This document shows positions 1 through 7,009 of a stretch of 21,156 nucleotides of DNA, piece after piece (position 1 is the first letter of the stretch; each line of letters opens with the position of its first letter). The notes beneath the pieces were generated by a model. The model did not search any database. It worked only from the letters and a program-made list of their open reading frames with translations, and was not told the DNA's origin. The position numbers were made by a program, and so were the translations under genes. The stretch is from the NCBI GenBank assembly GCA_017381395.1, contig JAFOCH010000052.1, positions 1-21,156 of the forward strand. The letters run 5' to 3'. The stretch is from Clostridia bacterium. Lineage in GTDB: Bacteria; Bacillota; Clostridia; Oscillospirales; Acutalibacteraceae.

Positions 1-139
1 CAACGCTGCTGATAAAGTAGAAGTTGTAAAGGCAGCTGTAAAGAGCATTGATCAGGCTGCTGCGAAGGGAATTATTCATAAGAACTGTGCAGCTCACAAG
101 AAGTCAGCAATGATCAAAAAGTTAAATGCCGCTGAATAA
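1..139 (+). CDS. rpsT: 30S ribosomal protein S20, C-terminal part (5' end outside window)
   Basis: The frame starting at base 2 encodes the last 45 residues of a protein and stops with TAA at 137-139. The segment reads as the typical S20 tail: an alternating Ala/Lys helical region with AAAKGIIHKN, then AHKKSAMIKKLNAAE. S20 is a primary 16S rRNA-binding protein of the small subunit and is helical and Lys/Ala-rich. The codons favour GCT, GTT and AAG, as expected for a highly expressed gene. A strong hairpin with a T-run follows within 15 bases, so this is probably the end of its transcript. The start and promoter lie outside the window. Confidence 0.93.
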   Translation, partial: NAADKVEVVKAAVKSIDQAAAKGIIHKNCAAHKKSAMIKKLNAAE

Positions 140-153
140 TTCAAATGTAAATT

Positions 154-193
154 AAAAAAATGCTTTGTACCAATCAGTACAAAGCATTTTTTT
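154..193. terminator. Bidirectional rho-independent terminator between rpsT and the flavin reductase gene
   Basis: A perfect 17-bp inverted repeat (154-170 and 177-193) surrounds a 6-base loop. The core TGCTTTGTAC pairs with GTACAAAGCA, flanked by seven A on the left and seven T on the right. Either strand therefore gives a hairpin followed by a U-run. It sits between two convergent genes and can end both. Confidence 0.88.
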
Positions 194-195
194 AT

Positions 196-687
196 TTATT
201 CTTTTACAAGCACCTTTACGATTTCGCCGACGTACATTCTGTGAAAATCGTTGTCATACCATTTGAGGCAGTCCTTGTCAACAAAGCCATCTTCTTTCAG
301 ATCGCTTGCATATAACTTTTTGCATATAATCGTAATTCTCGCCTCATCAAAGGTGACAGTGTCGTCAACGTATACAGGGGTGAGTCCTGCCTCGGCGGTT
401 TTGTCGATGTCGCGACCGCTCTTCTTACCGCAAATGGCGTGAATATTCTTTTTATCCCCGTAGAAGGAGAGGGTGAAAAGGTCACTCTTTTCGGTAAATT
501 CGTAGGTGTATCTCTGAGGACGGATAACCGTAACGGCAACGTCCTTGCCCCACATTTCGCCCATACCGCCCCAGCTTGCGGTCATCATGTTGTATCCGGT
601 TTCATCACCTGCTGTGACAAGCATCCATTCGTCTGCAATGAGCTTTATAATATTATCTTTTATTTCCTTTGCCTTTATTTCTTTCAT
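196..687 (-). CDS. Flavin reductase-like / FMN-binding split-barrel protein
   Basis: This 163-residue protein resembles the flavin-reductase-like FMN-binding split-barrel family, which binds FMN and either reduces flavin with NAD(P)H or acts as an electron-transfer protein. The clearest signature is residues 32-63: YNMMTASWGGMG, then an AVTVIRPQRYTYEF strand, matching the flavin-contacting region of such proteins. FTLSFYG and a CGKKSGRD loop follow at about 71-92. There is no signal peptide, so it is probably cytoplasmic. The ATG is preceded by AAGAGGAG at good spacing. The gene has its own promoter candidate just after the spoIIE stop, and no terminator separates it from spoIIE, so read-through is possible. 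The family is fairly secure; the physiological substrate is unknown. Confidence 0.8.
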   Translation of the reverse strand: MKEIKAKEIKDNIIKLIADEWMLVTAGDETGYNMMTASWGGMGEMWGKDVAVTVIRPQRYTYEFTEKSDLFTLSFYGDKKNIHAICGKKSGRDIDKTAEAGLTPVYVDDTVTFDEARITIICKKLYASDLKEDGFVDKDCLKWYDNDFHRMYVGEIVKVLVKE

Positions 688-716
688 AAATAAATCAACT
701 CCTCTTTATGCTACTG

Positions 717-745
717 ATTTTATCATATTCTAGTTGCGTTTACAA
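717..745 (-). promoter_or_regulatory. Sigma-A-like promoter for the flavin reductase gene
   Basis: On the minus strand TTGTAA (740-745) is followed after 17 bases by TAAAAT (717-722). The expected start lies near base 710, about 23 bases before the ATG. The -35 lies a few bases beyond the spoIIE stop codon. Confidence 0.55.
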
Positions 746-750
746 GTAAA

Positions 751-3045
751 TTATGCGGCATTTTCGATAATTGCCACCATAACGGTAATGTCGTCCTCGT
801 GACCTTTTTCACATCGGCGAAGGGCCATATCAGCGAGTTTTTCGGCCAGTTTTTGAGCCGAGCCGTCCTGCCATAGCCCTATTTCGTGTGAAATCCATTC
901 TATTCCGTCGACTGCCGCACCGTCGGACAGCATAACTACGATGTCACCCTTTGACAAGTTTACGCCCGCGCAGTCGAATTTTACTTCGCGAAGTATTCCT
1001 GCGGGCAGGGAAGTGCTTTCTGCACGACCGGTGTATCCGTGCTGACGTATAATTGTCGGTGCGGCTCCTGCTTTATACATATCCATTCGTCCTGAAAAAA
1101 GGTCGATATTCGTCGCGTCGATGGTTGCGAGTGATTCGTCCACTGATTTAAAAATCATTGCGGAATTGACAATTTTCAGCGAACAATCATAGCCGAAACC
1201 TGCCTTTATCAGCTGCGCCATCAGTCCCGATGCCATAGCCGAGTCGACCGCAGCTCTGCCACCCGTACCCATTCCGTCGGACAGAAGCATAACCGCGCTA
1301 CCGCGTCCGTCGGTGAAAATATCGCCCGAGTCACCGCATATTTTTGCCCCTCTGCACGAATGTTGAGCCATTCCGTAATCAATGGCGAATACCGCCTTTT
1401 CGGATAGCGTGATGAGGTTTCCTCGTTCGTTTGATACAATCGTCGGCGGGTCAAAATCTCTCGCGCAAACGGCAGAGGCCGTTTTAAGAAGTTCCGTCCT
1501 GTTAATAAGCTTATTCATTACTCCTGTGCGAATTTCGACCGTCATGTGACTGTATTTATCTACCGAACACGCAATGTCGGTCGCAATGATTCCAATTTCT
1601 TTTAATCGTGTGCTTAATATACGAGCGGTTTGAATGTCGTACCTTCTCGATTTTTCAAAATCGACCGCCATTTCGCGAAGCATATCCGACATTCCTTGAA
1701 ATTGGTCGCATACAACGCCTCTTACCTCGTCAATGCGCTTTTGCGCCGTCTGCTTTGAAATATAGTCGCCGTATTCTGATTTTAGCCGCTCCTTTATCTT
1801 TTCCTTTCTCGAGCAGGTGCTGTAAAGCGGTATTTCCTGCTCTTCGCCGCTTGTCATTTCTTTGATTATCAGTGCCATTGACGAAAGGGTGTTTTCCTTA
1901 TCTTTTTCCCAGCAGTGCATTCTCAGTCCGCATTCGGCACATACGCTCTTTTCTGTCAGGCGGAATATCTGGTCATATTCGGGGGTGTTTATTTTAGCCA
2001 AGCGGTTTGACACCTTTTTAAGTGTTTTATCGATATTTGTCAGGGCATCGGAAGCACCTTTGAGCCGTATTGATACCGTCTTTCTGAGTCCGTCCAGACG
2101 TGGCATTTCGGGCGCAGGAGCGAAAAAAGCGGAAAAGAATACCTGCATATTTTTCGGCATGACGAAGGTCAAAAGTATGCTAATGATTATTTCGTACAAC
2201 GAGGTAAGACTGGCATCCACCTGACCCGATTGAATAAATATCACCGTGCTACTGACCAAGAATGCTGCCGCTGAGCCAATTATGCCAAAGTGGGCAAACA
2301 GCCCCGCTACCATCCCACCTAAGCTATACGCCCCGGCCAGAAACATCATTGACCCCGACATTAGCGACATTGCAAAGCCGAGTGATGCGCCTACGATAGC
2401 TCCTGCCGTTTCGCGTCCGTATCTAGCCGCAGATATGGTTAGAAATACGGAGGTAACCCTTGCTACCGAGATGTGCATAATCTCGATTTCCGAAAGGGAC
2501 ATTATTAGCATTGAAAATACCACTGCAACGCTTACCAGGTTTGCTTGACCTATTCCGTGAGGTGAACGAGCAGTGTCCTTGATTTTAGCCGCCTTGTTTA
2601 TAAAATATGCTCCCGAGGCGCATATCAACCCCTCGGCAAAACACATTATAAGGTGGTTGAAACTCGATATGAATATTAGCCCCGATAACGAGCCGACTCC
2701 GCCTAAAAGTGCCGAAAATCCGCTTGTTTTAGTCATTTTCAGTTTATCGGGAAGTGCCCATTTCAGCATCGTTACGGTGACAACTGCGCCTATGTATCTT
2801 ATTCCGCCGCTACTCGTCACGGGGACAAAGTAGCCGATTGAGGCACCGATTGCAGCGGCGATCGACATTTCACACGGCATACCCGCAACCGCCGCAATAC
2901 CTAACGGCGCATATCCCTTAAAAAACATTACCCGCGAAAGTAAAAATCCGCACACTGCTGAAATTAGTTGACATAAAACCGCAAACGGCAATTCAGCTAA
3001 TTGCTTTTTACCAATTAAATTTTTTACTGCATTTTCTTTCAACAT
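751..3045 (-). CDS. spoIIE: Stage II sporulation protein E (PP2C-type serine phosphatase)
   Basis: SpoIIE dephosphorylates the anti-anti-sigma factor SpoIIAA, which frees sigma-F in the forespore; it also associates with FtsZ at the polar septum. The protein is about 764 residues, somewhat shorter than the roughly 830 of Bacillus. Residues 15-310 are mostly hydrophobic and carry about ten predicted membrane segments. A central cytoplasmic region follows, with a cysteine cluster (CAECGLRMHC). The C-terminal third is a PP2C/SpoIIE phosphatase domain with AIDYGMAQ, MLLSDGMGTGGRAA and DIVVMLSDGA, supplying the metal-binding aspartates. I chose ATG at 3045 because AGGCGGTGG lies just upstream; an in-frame GTG at 3051 overlaps that ribosome site. 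It is divergent from lexA, and its promoter region fits Spo0A control. Confidence 0.95.
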   Translation of the reverse strand: MLKENAVKNLIGKKQLAELPFAVLCQLISAVCGFLLSRVMFFKGYAPLGIAAVAGMPCEMSIAAAIGASIGYFVPVTSSGGIRYIGAVVTVTMLKWALPDKLKMTKTSGFSALLGGVGSLSGLIFISSFNHLIMCFAEGLICASGAYFINKAAKIKDTARSPHGIGQANLVSVAVVFSMLIMSLSEIEIMHISVARVTSVFLTISAARYGRETAGAIVGASLGFAMSLMSGSMMFLAGAYSLGGMVAGLFAHFGIIGSAAAFLVSSTVIFIQSGQVDASLTSLYEIIISILLTFVMPKNMQVFFSAFFAPAPEMPRLDGLRKTVSIRLKGASDALTNIDKTLKKVSNRLAKINTPEYDQIFRLTEKSVCAECGLRMHCWEKDKENTLSSMALIIKEMTSGEEQEIPLYSTCSRKEKIKERLKSEYGDYISKQTAQKRIDEVRGVVCDQFQGMSDMLREMAVDFEKSRRYDIQTARILSTRLKEIGIIATDIACSVDKYSHMTVEIRTGVMNKLINRTELLKTASAVCARDFDPPTIVSNERGNLITLSEKAVFAIDYGMAQHSCRGAKICGDSGDIFTDGRGSAVMLLSDGMGTGGRAAVDSAMASGLMAQLIKAGFGYDCSLKIVNSAMIFKSVDESLATIDATNIDLFSGRMDMYKAGAAPTIIRQHGYTGRAESTSLPAGILREVKFDCAGVNLSKGDIVVMLSDGAAVDGIEWISHEIGLWQDGSAQKLAEKLADMALRRCEKGHEDDITVMVAIIENAA

Positions 3046-3073
3046 TCCCACCGCCTGATATTAGTTTACGATT

Positions 3074-3151
3074 ATTATAATGTAATGGCGGTACCGATTT
3101 TGTCACAAGCGGTATGAGCGAATAGGTAACTTTATGACGCTAAATGCCGAA
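3074..3151 (-). promoter_or_regulatory. Candidate Spo0A-activated spoIIE promoter with 21-bp spacer and 0A-like boxes
   Basis: On the minus strand GTGACA (3101-3106) and a perfect TATAAT (3074-3079) are separated by 21 bases. That is too long for ordinary sigma-A promoters but is the known oddity of Bacillus spoIIE and spoIIG, which need Spo0A~P. A plus-strand TTTGTCACA at 3099-3107 matches the 0A box TTTGTCRAA at 8 of 9 positions and overlaps the -35. TGCCGAA at 3145-3151 matches TGNCGAA exactly, near -80. Spo0A binding itself is inference. Confidence 0.6.
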
Positions 3152-3210
3152 AATGAATTTTATTAAAAGAAAGAGGCGGCATAATCGTATAAAAAGCAAA
3201 AAAATTCCGC

Positions 3211-3239
3211 TTGACTAATTGCAAAAAGGGGAGTATAAT
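3211..3239 (+). promoter_or_regulatory. Sigma-A promoter of the lexA operon
   Basis: TTGACT (3211-3216) and TATAAT (3234-3239) are 17 bases apart, which is near consensus. Transcription should start around 3246, leaving a leader of about 44 bases before the TTG start of lexA. Confidence 0.8.
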
Positions 3240-3265
3240 CTAAATGAAACAAATTTTTCATTTAG
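3240..3265. promoter_or_regulatory. Inverted repeat at the lexA transcription start, candidate LexA operator
   Basis: CTAAATGAAA (3240-3249) and TTTCATTTAG (3256-3265) form a perfect 10-bp inverted repeat with a 6-base centre. It begins directly after the -10, so the left half is only partly transcribed, which suits a DNA operator better than an RNA hairpin. It does not match the Bacillus LexA box (CGAAC...GTTCG), and I see no such box between spoIIE and lexA. Assignment to LexA rests on position and the known autoregulation of LexA. Confidence 0.5.
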
Positions 3266-3289
3266 AAATAGAGCGAGAGGTGAAGACTT

Positions 3290-3895
3290 TTGCGAACAAA
3301 GAATAGCGAATATTTTATTCAAATCGAGGAATTTATAAAGGAATATTATGAAAAGAACGGGATTTCTCCATCTATGCGCGAAATTTCACAAAAGGTTGGT
3401 ATTTCCTGCGCTACCGTTCATCGATATTTATCTACGATGCGAGATGAGGGTAAAATTAAATATAGCGGTCACCGCTCTATTATATCTAGTCAATCTGTAC
3501 GCGATTTTGGCGAGGTTTTAAAGGTGCCCGTTCTGGGTCGTGTTTCCTGCGGTATGCCGAAATATGCTGAGGAAAATATCGAGGAATATATCAATTTACC
3601 CACTTCGATTTTCGGAAACGGTAATTTTTATATTCTGTATGCTAGTGGAGATTCAATGATTGAGGCAGGGATAAATGATGGTGACATGGTCCTCATTTGC
3701 GTTCAAAATACGGCTGAGGTGGGGGATATTGTCGTTGCCCTTATTGATGACGAAGTAACGCTAAAGAGGTATTATCCCGACCCTGTGCATAAACGAATTC
3801 GACTTCACCCCGAAAATCGTTCGATGAAGGATATTATCGTTTCCGATTGTATCGTTCAGGGCGTCGCAGTAAAGCTGATAAAGGATTTGAGCTGA
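3290..3895 (+). CDS. lexA: LexA SOS-response repressor (self-cleaving)
   Basis: LexA represses DNA-damage genes and undergoes RecA-stimulated self-cleavage. The N-terminal winged helix-turn-helix covers about residues 1-65, with GISPSMREISQKVGISCATVHRYL as its core. A peptidase S24 domain follows. The catalytic serine is Ser122 in ASGDSM and the lysine is Lys159 in EVTLKRYY. The scissile bond in GRVSCGMP would be Cys87-Gly88, in place of the usual Ala-Gly; UmuD has a Cys-Gly site, so cleavage should still work. The length of 201 residues is normal. The start is TTG at 3290, preceded by GAGAGGTGA at good spacing. It heads an operon with an 85-residue unknown protein and dinB, which fits SOS regulation. 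Confidence 0.93.
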   Translation: MRTKNSEYFIQIEEFIKEYYEKNGISPSMREISQKVGISCATVHRYLSTMRDEGKIKYSGHRSIISSQSVRDFGEVLKVPVLGRVSCGMPKYAEENIEEYINLPTSIFGNGNFYILYASGDSMIEAGINDGDMVLICVQNTAEVGDIVVALIDDEVTLKRYYPDPVHKRIRLHPENRSMKDIIVSDCIVQGVAVKLIKDLS

Positions 3896-3899
3896 TAAA

Positions 3900-4157
3900 A
3901 TGCAGTACCGAAGAATACAACTTGAAGTTGAGGCGATATTTCATACCGACGGAAGCTTTGCGCCAAAGAGAATATATTTTGATGAAAAGCCGTACGAAAT
4001 TGACCGAATCATACGGGTGCGTCCCTATTGTCCGCGTGTGGTAGGATGCGTTGCGCCGATTCAGTACACCGTCCTCGTCGAAGGTGCGCAAAAAAAGATA
4101 TATTACGAGGCCGATTCAAACACCTGGTTTTCGATAAAGGAATGTGATAAAACGTGA
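3900..4157 (+). CDS. Small conserved-looking protein between lexA and dinB, function unknown
   Basis: I do not recognise a named family for these 85 residues. The sequence looks like a compact beta-rich soluble protein: MQYRRIQLEVEAIF, then KRIYFDEKPYEIDRIIRVRP, a PIQYTVLVEG strand and KKIYYEADSNTWFSIKE. It has no signal peptide or membrane segment. The ATG lies 4 bases after the lexA stop, and its own stop overlaps the dinB GTG (GTGA at 4154-4157), so translation is probably coupled to dinB. Small partners often sit beside Y-family polymerases (UmuD with UmuC, YolD with UvrX), so an accessory role for DinB is possible. I see no clear YolD resemblance and no UmuD protease residues. The tight packing makes it a real gene; the function is open. 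Confidence 0.82.
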   Translation: MQYRRIQLEVEAIFHTDGSFAPKRIYFDEKPYEIDRIIRVRPYCPRVVGCVAPIQYTVLVEGAQKKIYYEADSNTWFSIKECDKT

Positions 4158-5389
4158 GCGAAAGGGCGATATTGCATAGTGACCTTAATTGCTTTTTTGC
4201 CTCGGTCGAAAGGGTGCTTAACCCTGAATATGAGGGGAAAGCAATTGCCGTTTGTGGCTCGATCGAGGATCGTCACGGTATCGTTTTGGCCAAATCTGAG
4301 CTTGCAAAACAGGCGGGGGTAAAAACCGGAATGGTCATCTGGCAGGCAAAGCAGTTATGCCCTGATTTAATTACGGTAAAGCCGAATTACGAATATTATT
4401 CAAAGTTTTCGTCACTCGTTCGGGATATATATTATCGTTTTACCGACCTTGTCGAGCCGTTTGGACTGGATGAGTGTTGGCTCGACGTGACAAATAGCCA
4501 TATTTTTGGCACGCCCTATCAAATCGCTGAAAAAATCCGCACTACTATAAAAAGGGAGCTCGGACTTACCGTCAGCATAGGTGTTTCGTATAATAAGGTG
4601 TTTGCAAAGCTCGGCTCGGATATGAAGAAACCCGACGCAATAACCGAAATTAGCCGCGAAAATTTTCGTGATAAAATATGGAATTTGAGCGTTTCTAATC
4701 TGCTTTATGTTGGTCGCGCAACGACCAAGCGGCTGAATGAACGTGGCATTTTTACAATAGGTGAATTGGCATCGTCACCCCTTTCGGTGATTCAAAAAAT
4801 GCTTGGTGTAAACGGTGTTCAGTTGTGGCATTATGCAAGGGGCGAAGATACCTCACGGGTAATGCACCGTGATTTTGTTTTTCCGGCCAAAAGCTTAGGT
4901 CACGGAATAACATGTAATGCTGATCTCGAAAACGAGGAGGAGGTATGGCGGGTCATATTGCAGCTGTCTCAGGATTTGGGGCACCGCCTTCGTGTGCATA
5001 ATCTGTCGGCCTCCGGGGTCAAATTGTCAGTAAAAAGTGATGATTTAAAGGTGCGTCAGTATCAGGCACCCCTCGAAATTCAAACCCAAAGCCCATTTGA
5101 AATTGCTACCGCCGCACGACGCCTTTTTAAATCGTATGATTGGGATAAAAAAGTGCGTGCTTTGTCGGTTACTGCAATCGGACTTTCGGCCGAGTCAAAG
5201 CCGTTTCAGATTGATTTATTTGCCGATTTAGAGCGTCACGATAAACAAAAAAGCATTGATGATGCGGTTTACATAATTCGCAATAAATTTGGCGATAAAT
5301 CAGTATGTGCCGCATCATTGTTAGGTAATTTAAAGATGCCCGATAATTCGGAACGAAATAGTGTATTACCAGGAAAAATGTTTGAATAA
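4154..5389 (+). CDS. dinB: DNA polymerase IV (Y-family translesion polymerase)
   Basis: This 411-residue protein is a Y-family polymerase that copies past damaged bases with low fidelity. The palm carries Asp10 in LHSDLNCFFASVE and the Asp106-Glu107 pair in FGLDECWLDV, the three metal ligands. Phe15 occupies the steric-gate position. VSIGVSYNKVFAKLGSDMKKP (about 140-160) is the typical conserved block. A helix-hairpin-helix region (about 180-225) and a little-finger domain (about 240-345) follow. QIDLF at 352-356 fits a sliding-clamp-binding motif. The start is GTG at 4154, overlapping the previous stop, with only a distant AAAGG upstream, so translational coupling is likely. The conserved motif residues GLDEC and WLDV differ slightly from the usual S(I/V)DE and YLD but keep the acidic residues. 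Confidence 0.94.
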   Translation: MSERAILHSDLNCFFASVERVLNPEYEGKAIAVCGSIEDRHGIVLAKSELAKQAGVKTGMVIWQAKQLCPDLITVKPNYEYYSKFSSLVRDIYYRFTDLVEPFGLDECWLDVTNSHIFGTPYQIAEKIRTTIKRELGLTVSIGVSYNKVFAKLGSDMKKPDAITEISRENFRDKIWNLSVSNLLYVGRATTKRLNERGIFTIGELASSPLSVIQKMLGVNGVQLWHYARGEDTSRVMHRDFVFPAKSLGHGITCNADLENEEEVWRVILQLSQDLGHRLRVHNLSASGVKLSVKSDDLKVRQYQAPLEIQTQSPFEIATAARRLFKSYDWDKKVRALSVTAIGLSAESKPFQIDLFADLERHDKQKSIDDAVYIIRNKFGDKSVCAASLLGNLKMPDNSERNSVLPGKMFE

Positions 5390-5418
5390 ACCGAAACGCA
5401 TTATAAATTTAGCATAAA

Positions 5419-5460
5419 AAATATTCCTTGCGTTATCTTAAAATAACGCAAGGAATATTT
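5419..5460. terminator. Bidirectional terminator between dinB and ispF
   Basis: An 18-bp perfect inverted repeat (5419-5436 and 5443-5460) encloses a 6-base loop, with core TTCCTTGCGTTAT. The minus strand continues into a good T-run, so it is best suited to end ispF; the plus strand has a weaker, interrupted T-run for dinB. Confidence 0.85.
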
Positions 5461-5477
5461 ATGTTTACATAATTCAA

Positions 5478-5954
5478 TTAAACTTTCTCAATTAAACAAA
5501 CTGAATGGGCTGAAATTCCTTCAAGCCGACCGGTGAATCCCATTCCTTCCTCAGTGGTGGCTTTTACGCTTACGAAATCGACAGAAATGCCAATCATATC
5601 GGCAATGTTTTTTCTCATTTTATCGATGTGAGGGGCAAGCTTGGGCTTTTGCGCCAGAATGGTAGCGTCAATGTTCACAATCCCATATCCATTATCCCTT
5701 ATGATTTCGGCCGTCCTTTTGAGCAGAAGCATGCTGTCGGCATTTTTATACTTTTGGTCGGTGTCAGGAAAATGCTTCCCAATATCGCCCAGAGCAGCTG
5801 CACCAAAGAGTGAGTCGGATATAGCGTGAGCGAGGACATCGGCGTCAGAATGCCCGGCCAGTCCCATTTCAAATTCAATTTTTTCTCCACCAATTACGAG
5901 CGGTCGTCCTTTTTCAAAGCGGTGAGCGTCGTAGCCGTGACCGATACGAAACAT
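5478..5954 (-). CDS. ispF: 2-C-methyl-D-erythritol 2,4-cyclodiphosphate synthase
   Basis: IspF cyclises 4-diphosphocytidyl-methylerythritol 2-phosphate to the 2,4-cyclodiphosphate, releasing CMP, in the non-mevalonate isoprenoid pathway. The 158-residue length is typical. The metal site is Asp9 and His11 in GHGYDAHRF, plus His43 in GHSDADVLAHA. The DSLFGAAALGDIGKHFPD block and the C-terminal KATTEEGMGFTGR segment are standard IspF signatures. The enzyme is a cytoplasmic homotrimer in characterised species. A G-rich ribosome site (AAAGGGGG) precedes the ATG. The gene stands alone with its own promoter and terminator; ispD, often its neighbour, is not in this window. Confidence 0.97.
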   Translation of the reverse strand: MFRIGHGYDAHRFEKGRPLVIGGEKIEFEMGLAGHSDADVLAHAISDSLFGAAALGDIGKHFPDTDQKYKNADSMLLLKRTAEIIRDNGYGIVNIDATILAQKPKLAPHIDKMRKNIADMIGISVDFVSVKATTEEGMGFTGRLEGISAHSVCLIEKV

Positions 5955-5985
5955 AAAAAAATCCCCCTTTTTACATCACGGTACT

Positions 5986-6014
5986 ATTATACAACAATTA
6001 CTCCACATAAGCAA
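5986..6014 (-). promoter_or_regulatory. Sigma-A promoter of ispF
   Basis: On the minus strand TTGCTT (6009-6014) is followed after 17 bases by a perfect TATAAT (5986-5991). The predicted start near 5979 gives a short leader that includes the G-rich ribosome site. Confidence 0.7.
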
Positions 6015-6062
6015 TTGTGTAAAATGCTACAAAAAAAATTAAAATTTTTACACACAAAACGA

Positions 6063-6090
6063 TTGATTATATCTATATTTATGTTAAAAT
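6063..6090 (+). promoter_or_regulatory. Probable promoter of the cdaA-cdaR operon
   Basis: TTGATT (6063-6068) and TAAAAT (6085-6090) are 16 bases apart, with transcription expected near 6097, just ahead of the GGAGGTG ribosome site at 6109-6115. A TATAAT at 6094-6099 is too close to that site and has no -35. A loose inverted repeat, GTGTAAAA (6017-6024) and TTTTACAC (6046-6053), lies upstream; its role is unknown. Confidence 0.45.
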
Positions 6091-6121
6091 AAATATAATA
6101 TTATGTTTGGAGGTGTACCCT

Positions 6122-7009
6122 TTGGGCGCATTGTTTAAAATGATTGAATCATGGATTACCCATTTTGGCCTGGTAATGAGCGCCTTTGGGTTGGTCGATC
6201 TCCTCGATATTATCATTATTGCATTTATTATTTATAAGTTGATTCAAATTGTCCGCCAAACGAGAGCAAAGCAGCTTATTTACGGTGTGCTTATTATCGT
6301 TTTTGCGTGGGCTGTTTCGGCATGGCTCGATATGATAGCGCTCCATTCGATGCTCAATCTCGTAATTGGTCAAGGTGTTATCGCTATCGCTATCATCTTC
6401 CAGCCCGAAATTCGTAACGCGTTAGAGATTGTTAGCCGCACGAATATCGGTTTGATCAGCCGAAAGAACAAATTAGGTAACACTTCCGCAATCGAAACCA
6501 GTATCGACGCAGTAACCCATGCCTGCCAATCATTCCAAAATTCAAAAACGGGAGCTCTTATTGTATTCGAGCGTGATACTCGTTTGGGCGATATTATAAA
6601 AACGGGTACGGTTGTCGATGCTGACGTAACCGTTGAACTGTTGAGTAACATCTTTTATCCAAAAACGGCTCTTCACGACGGCGCAGTAATCATTCGCGAG
6701 GGTAGAATTCATGCCGCAGGATGTATTCTTCCGCTCACACACGATAATAATTTAAAAAAAGAACTTGGTACCCGTCACCGCGCTTCTATTGGTATGAGCG
6801 AAAATTCGGACGCCGTTGTCGTTGTTGTATCCGAGGAAACGGGTAACATTTCGGTCGCAATCGACGGAAAGCTTCGTCGCGATTTTAATATGGGTTCACT
6901 TCATGAATTTCTCGAAAAGGAACTCATTCCAAAAACGGATGACAATGATAATTCCTTTATCAGCAAGATTAAGATGATAGGAGGCAACAGAAATGACTCG
7001 TCTAAGTAG
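6122..7009 (+). CDS. cdaA: Diadenylate cyclase CdaA (c-di-AMP synthase), membrane-bound
   Basis: CdaA condenses two ATP into cyclic di-AMP, which controls potassium and osmotic balance and cell-wall homeostasis in Firmicutes. The protein is about 295 residues. Three hydrophobic segments fill residues 15-95 (with LVDLLDIIIIAFIIYKL, then IYGVLIIVFAWAVSAWL, then the VIAIAIIF segment leading into QPEIRNALE), followed by the DAC domain. The two catalytic signatures are present: DGA at about 186-188 (LHDGAVIIREGRI) and GTRHRA at about 216-221. I chose TTG at 6122, 8 bases after GGAGG; the in-frame TTG at 6107 overlaps the ribosome site, and ATG at 6140 is an alternative. It overlaps cdaR by 17 bases, so the two are co-translated. 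Confidence 0.95.
   Translation: MGALFKMIESWITHFGLVMSAFGLVDLLDIIIIAFIIYKLIQIVRQTRAKQLIYGVLIIVFAWAVSAWLDMIALHSMLNLVIGQGVIAIAIIFQPEIRNALEIVSRTNIGLISRKNKLGNTSAIETSIDAVTHACQSFQNSKTGALIVFERDTRLGDIIKTGTVVDADVTVELLSNIFYPKTALHDGAVIIREGRIHAAGCILPLTHDNNLKKELGTRHRASIGMSENSDAVVVVVSEETGNISVAIDGKLRRDFNMGSLHEFLEKELIPKTDDNDNSFISKIKMIGGNRNDSSK

Noticed and set aside
1862..2224. 120-residue open frame on the plus strand opposite spoIIE
   Set aside because: It overlaps the spoIIE coding region completely and has no family resemblance or ribosome site context.
3834..4091. Open frames overlapping the lexA end and the small gene (minus strand, and a plus-strand frame from 3847)
   Set aside because: The frame at 3900-4157 fits the operon spacing and the GTGA overlap with dinB; the others have low-complexity basic sequence and no support.
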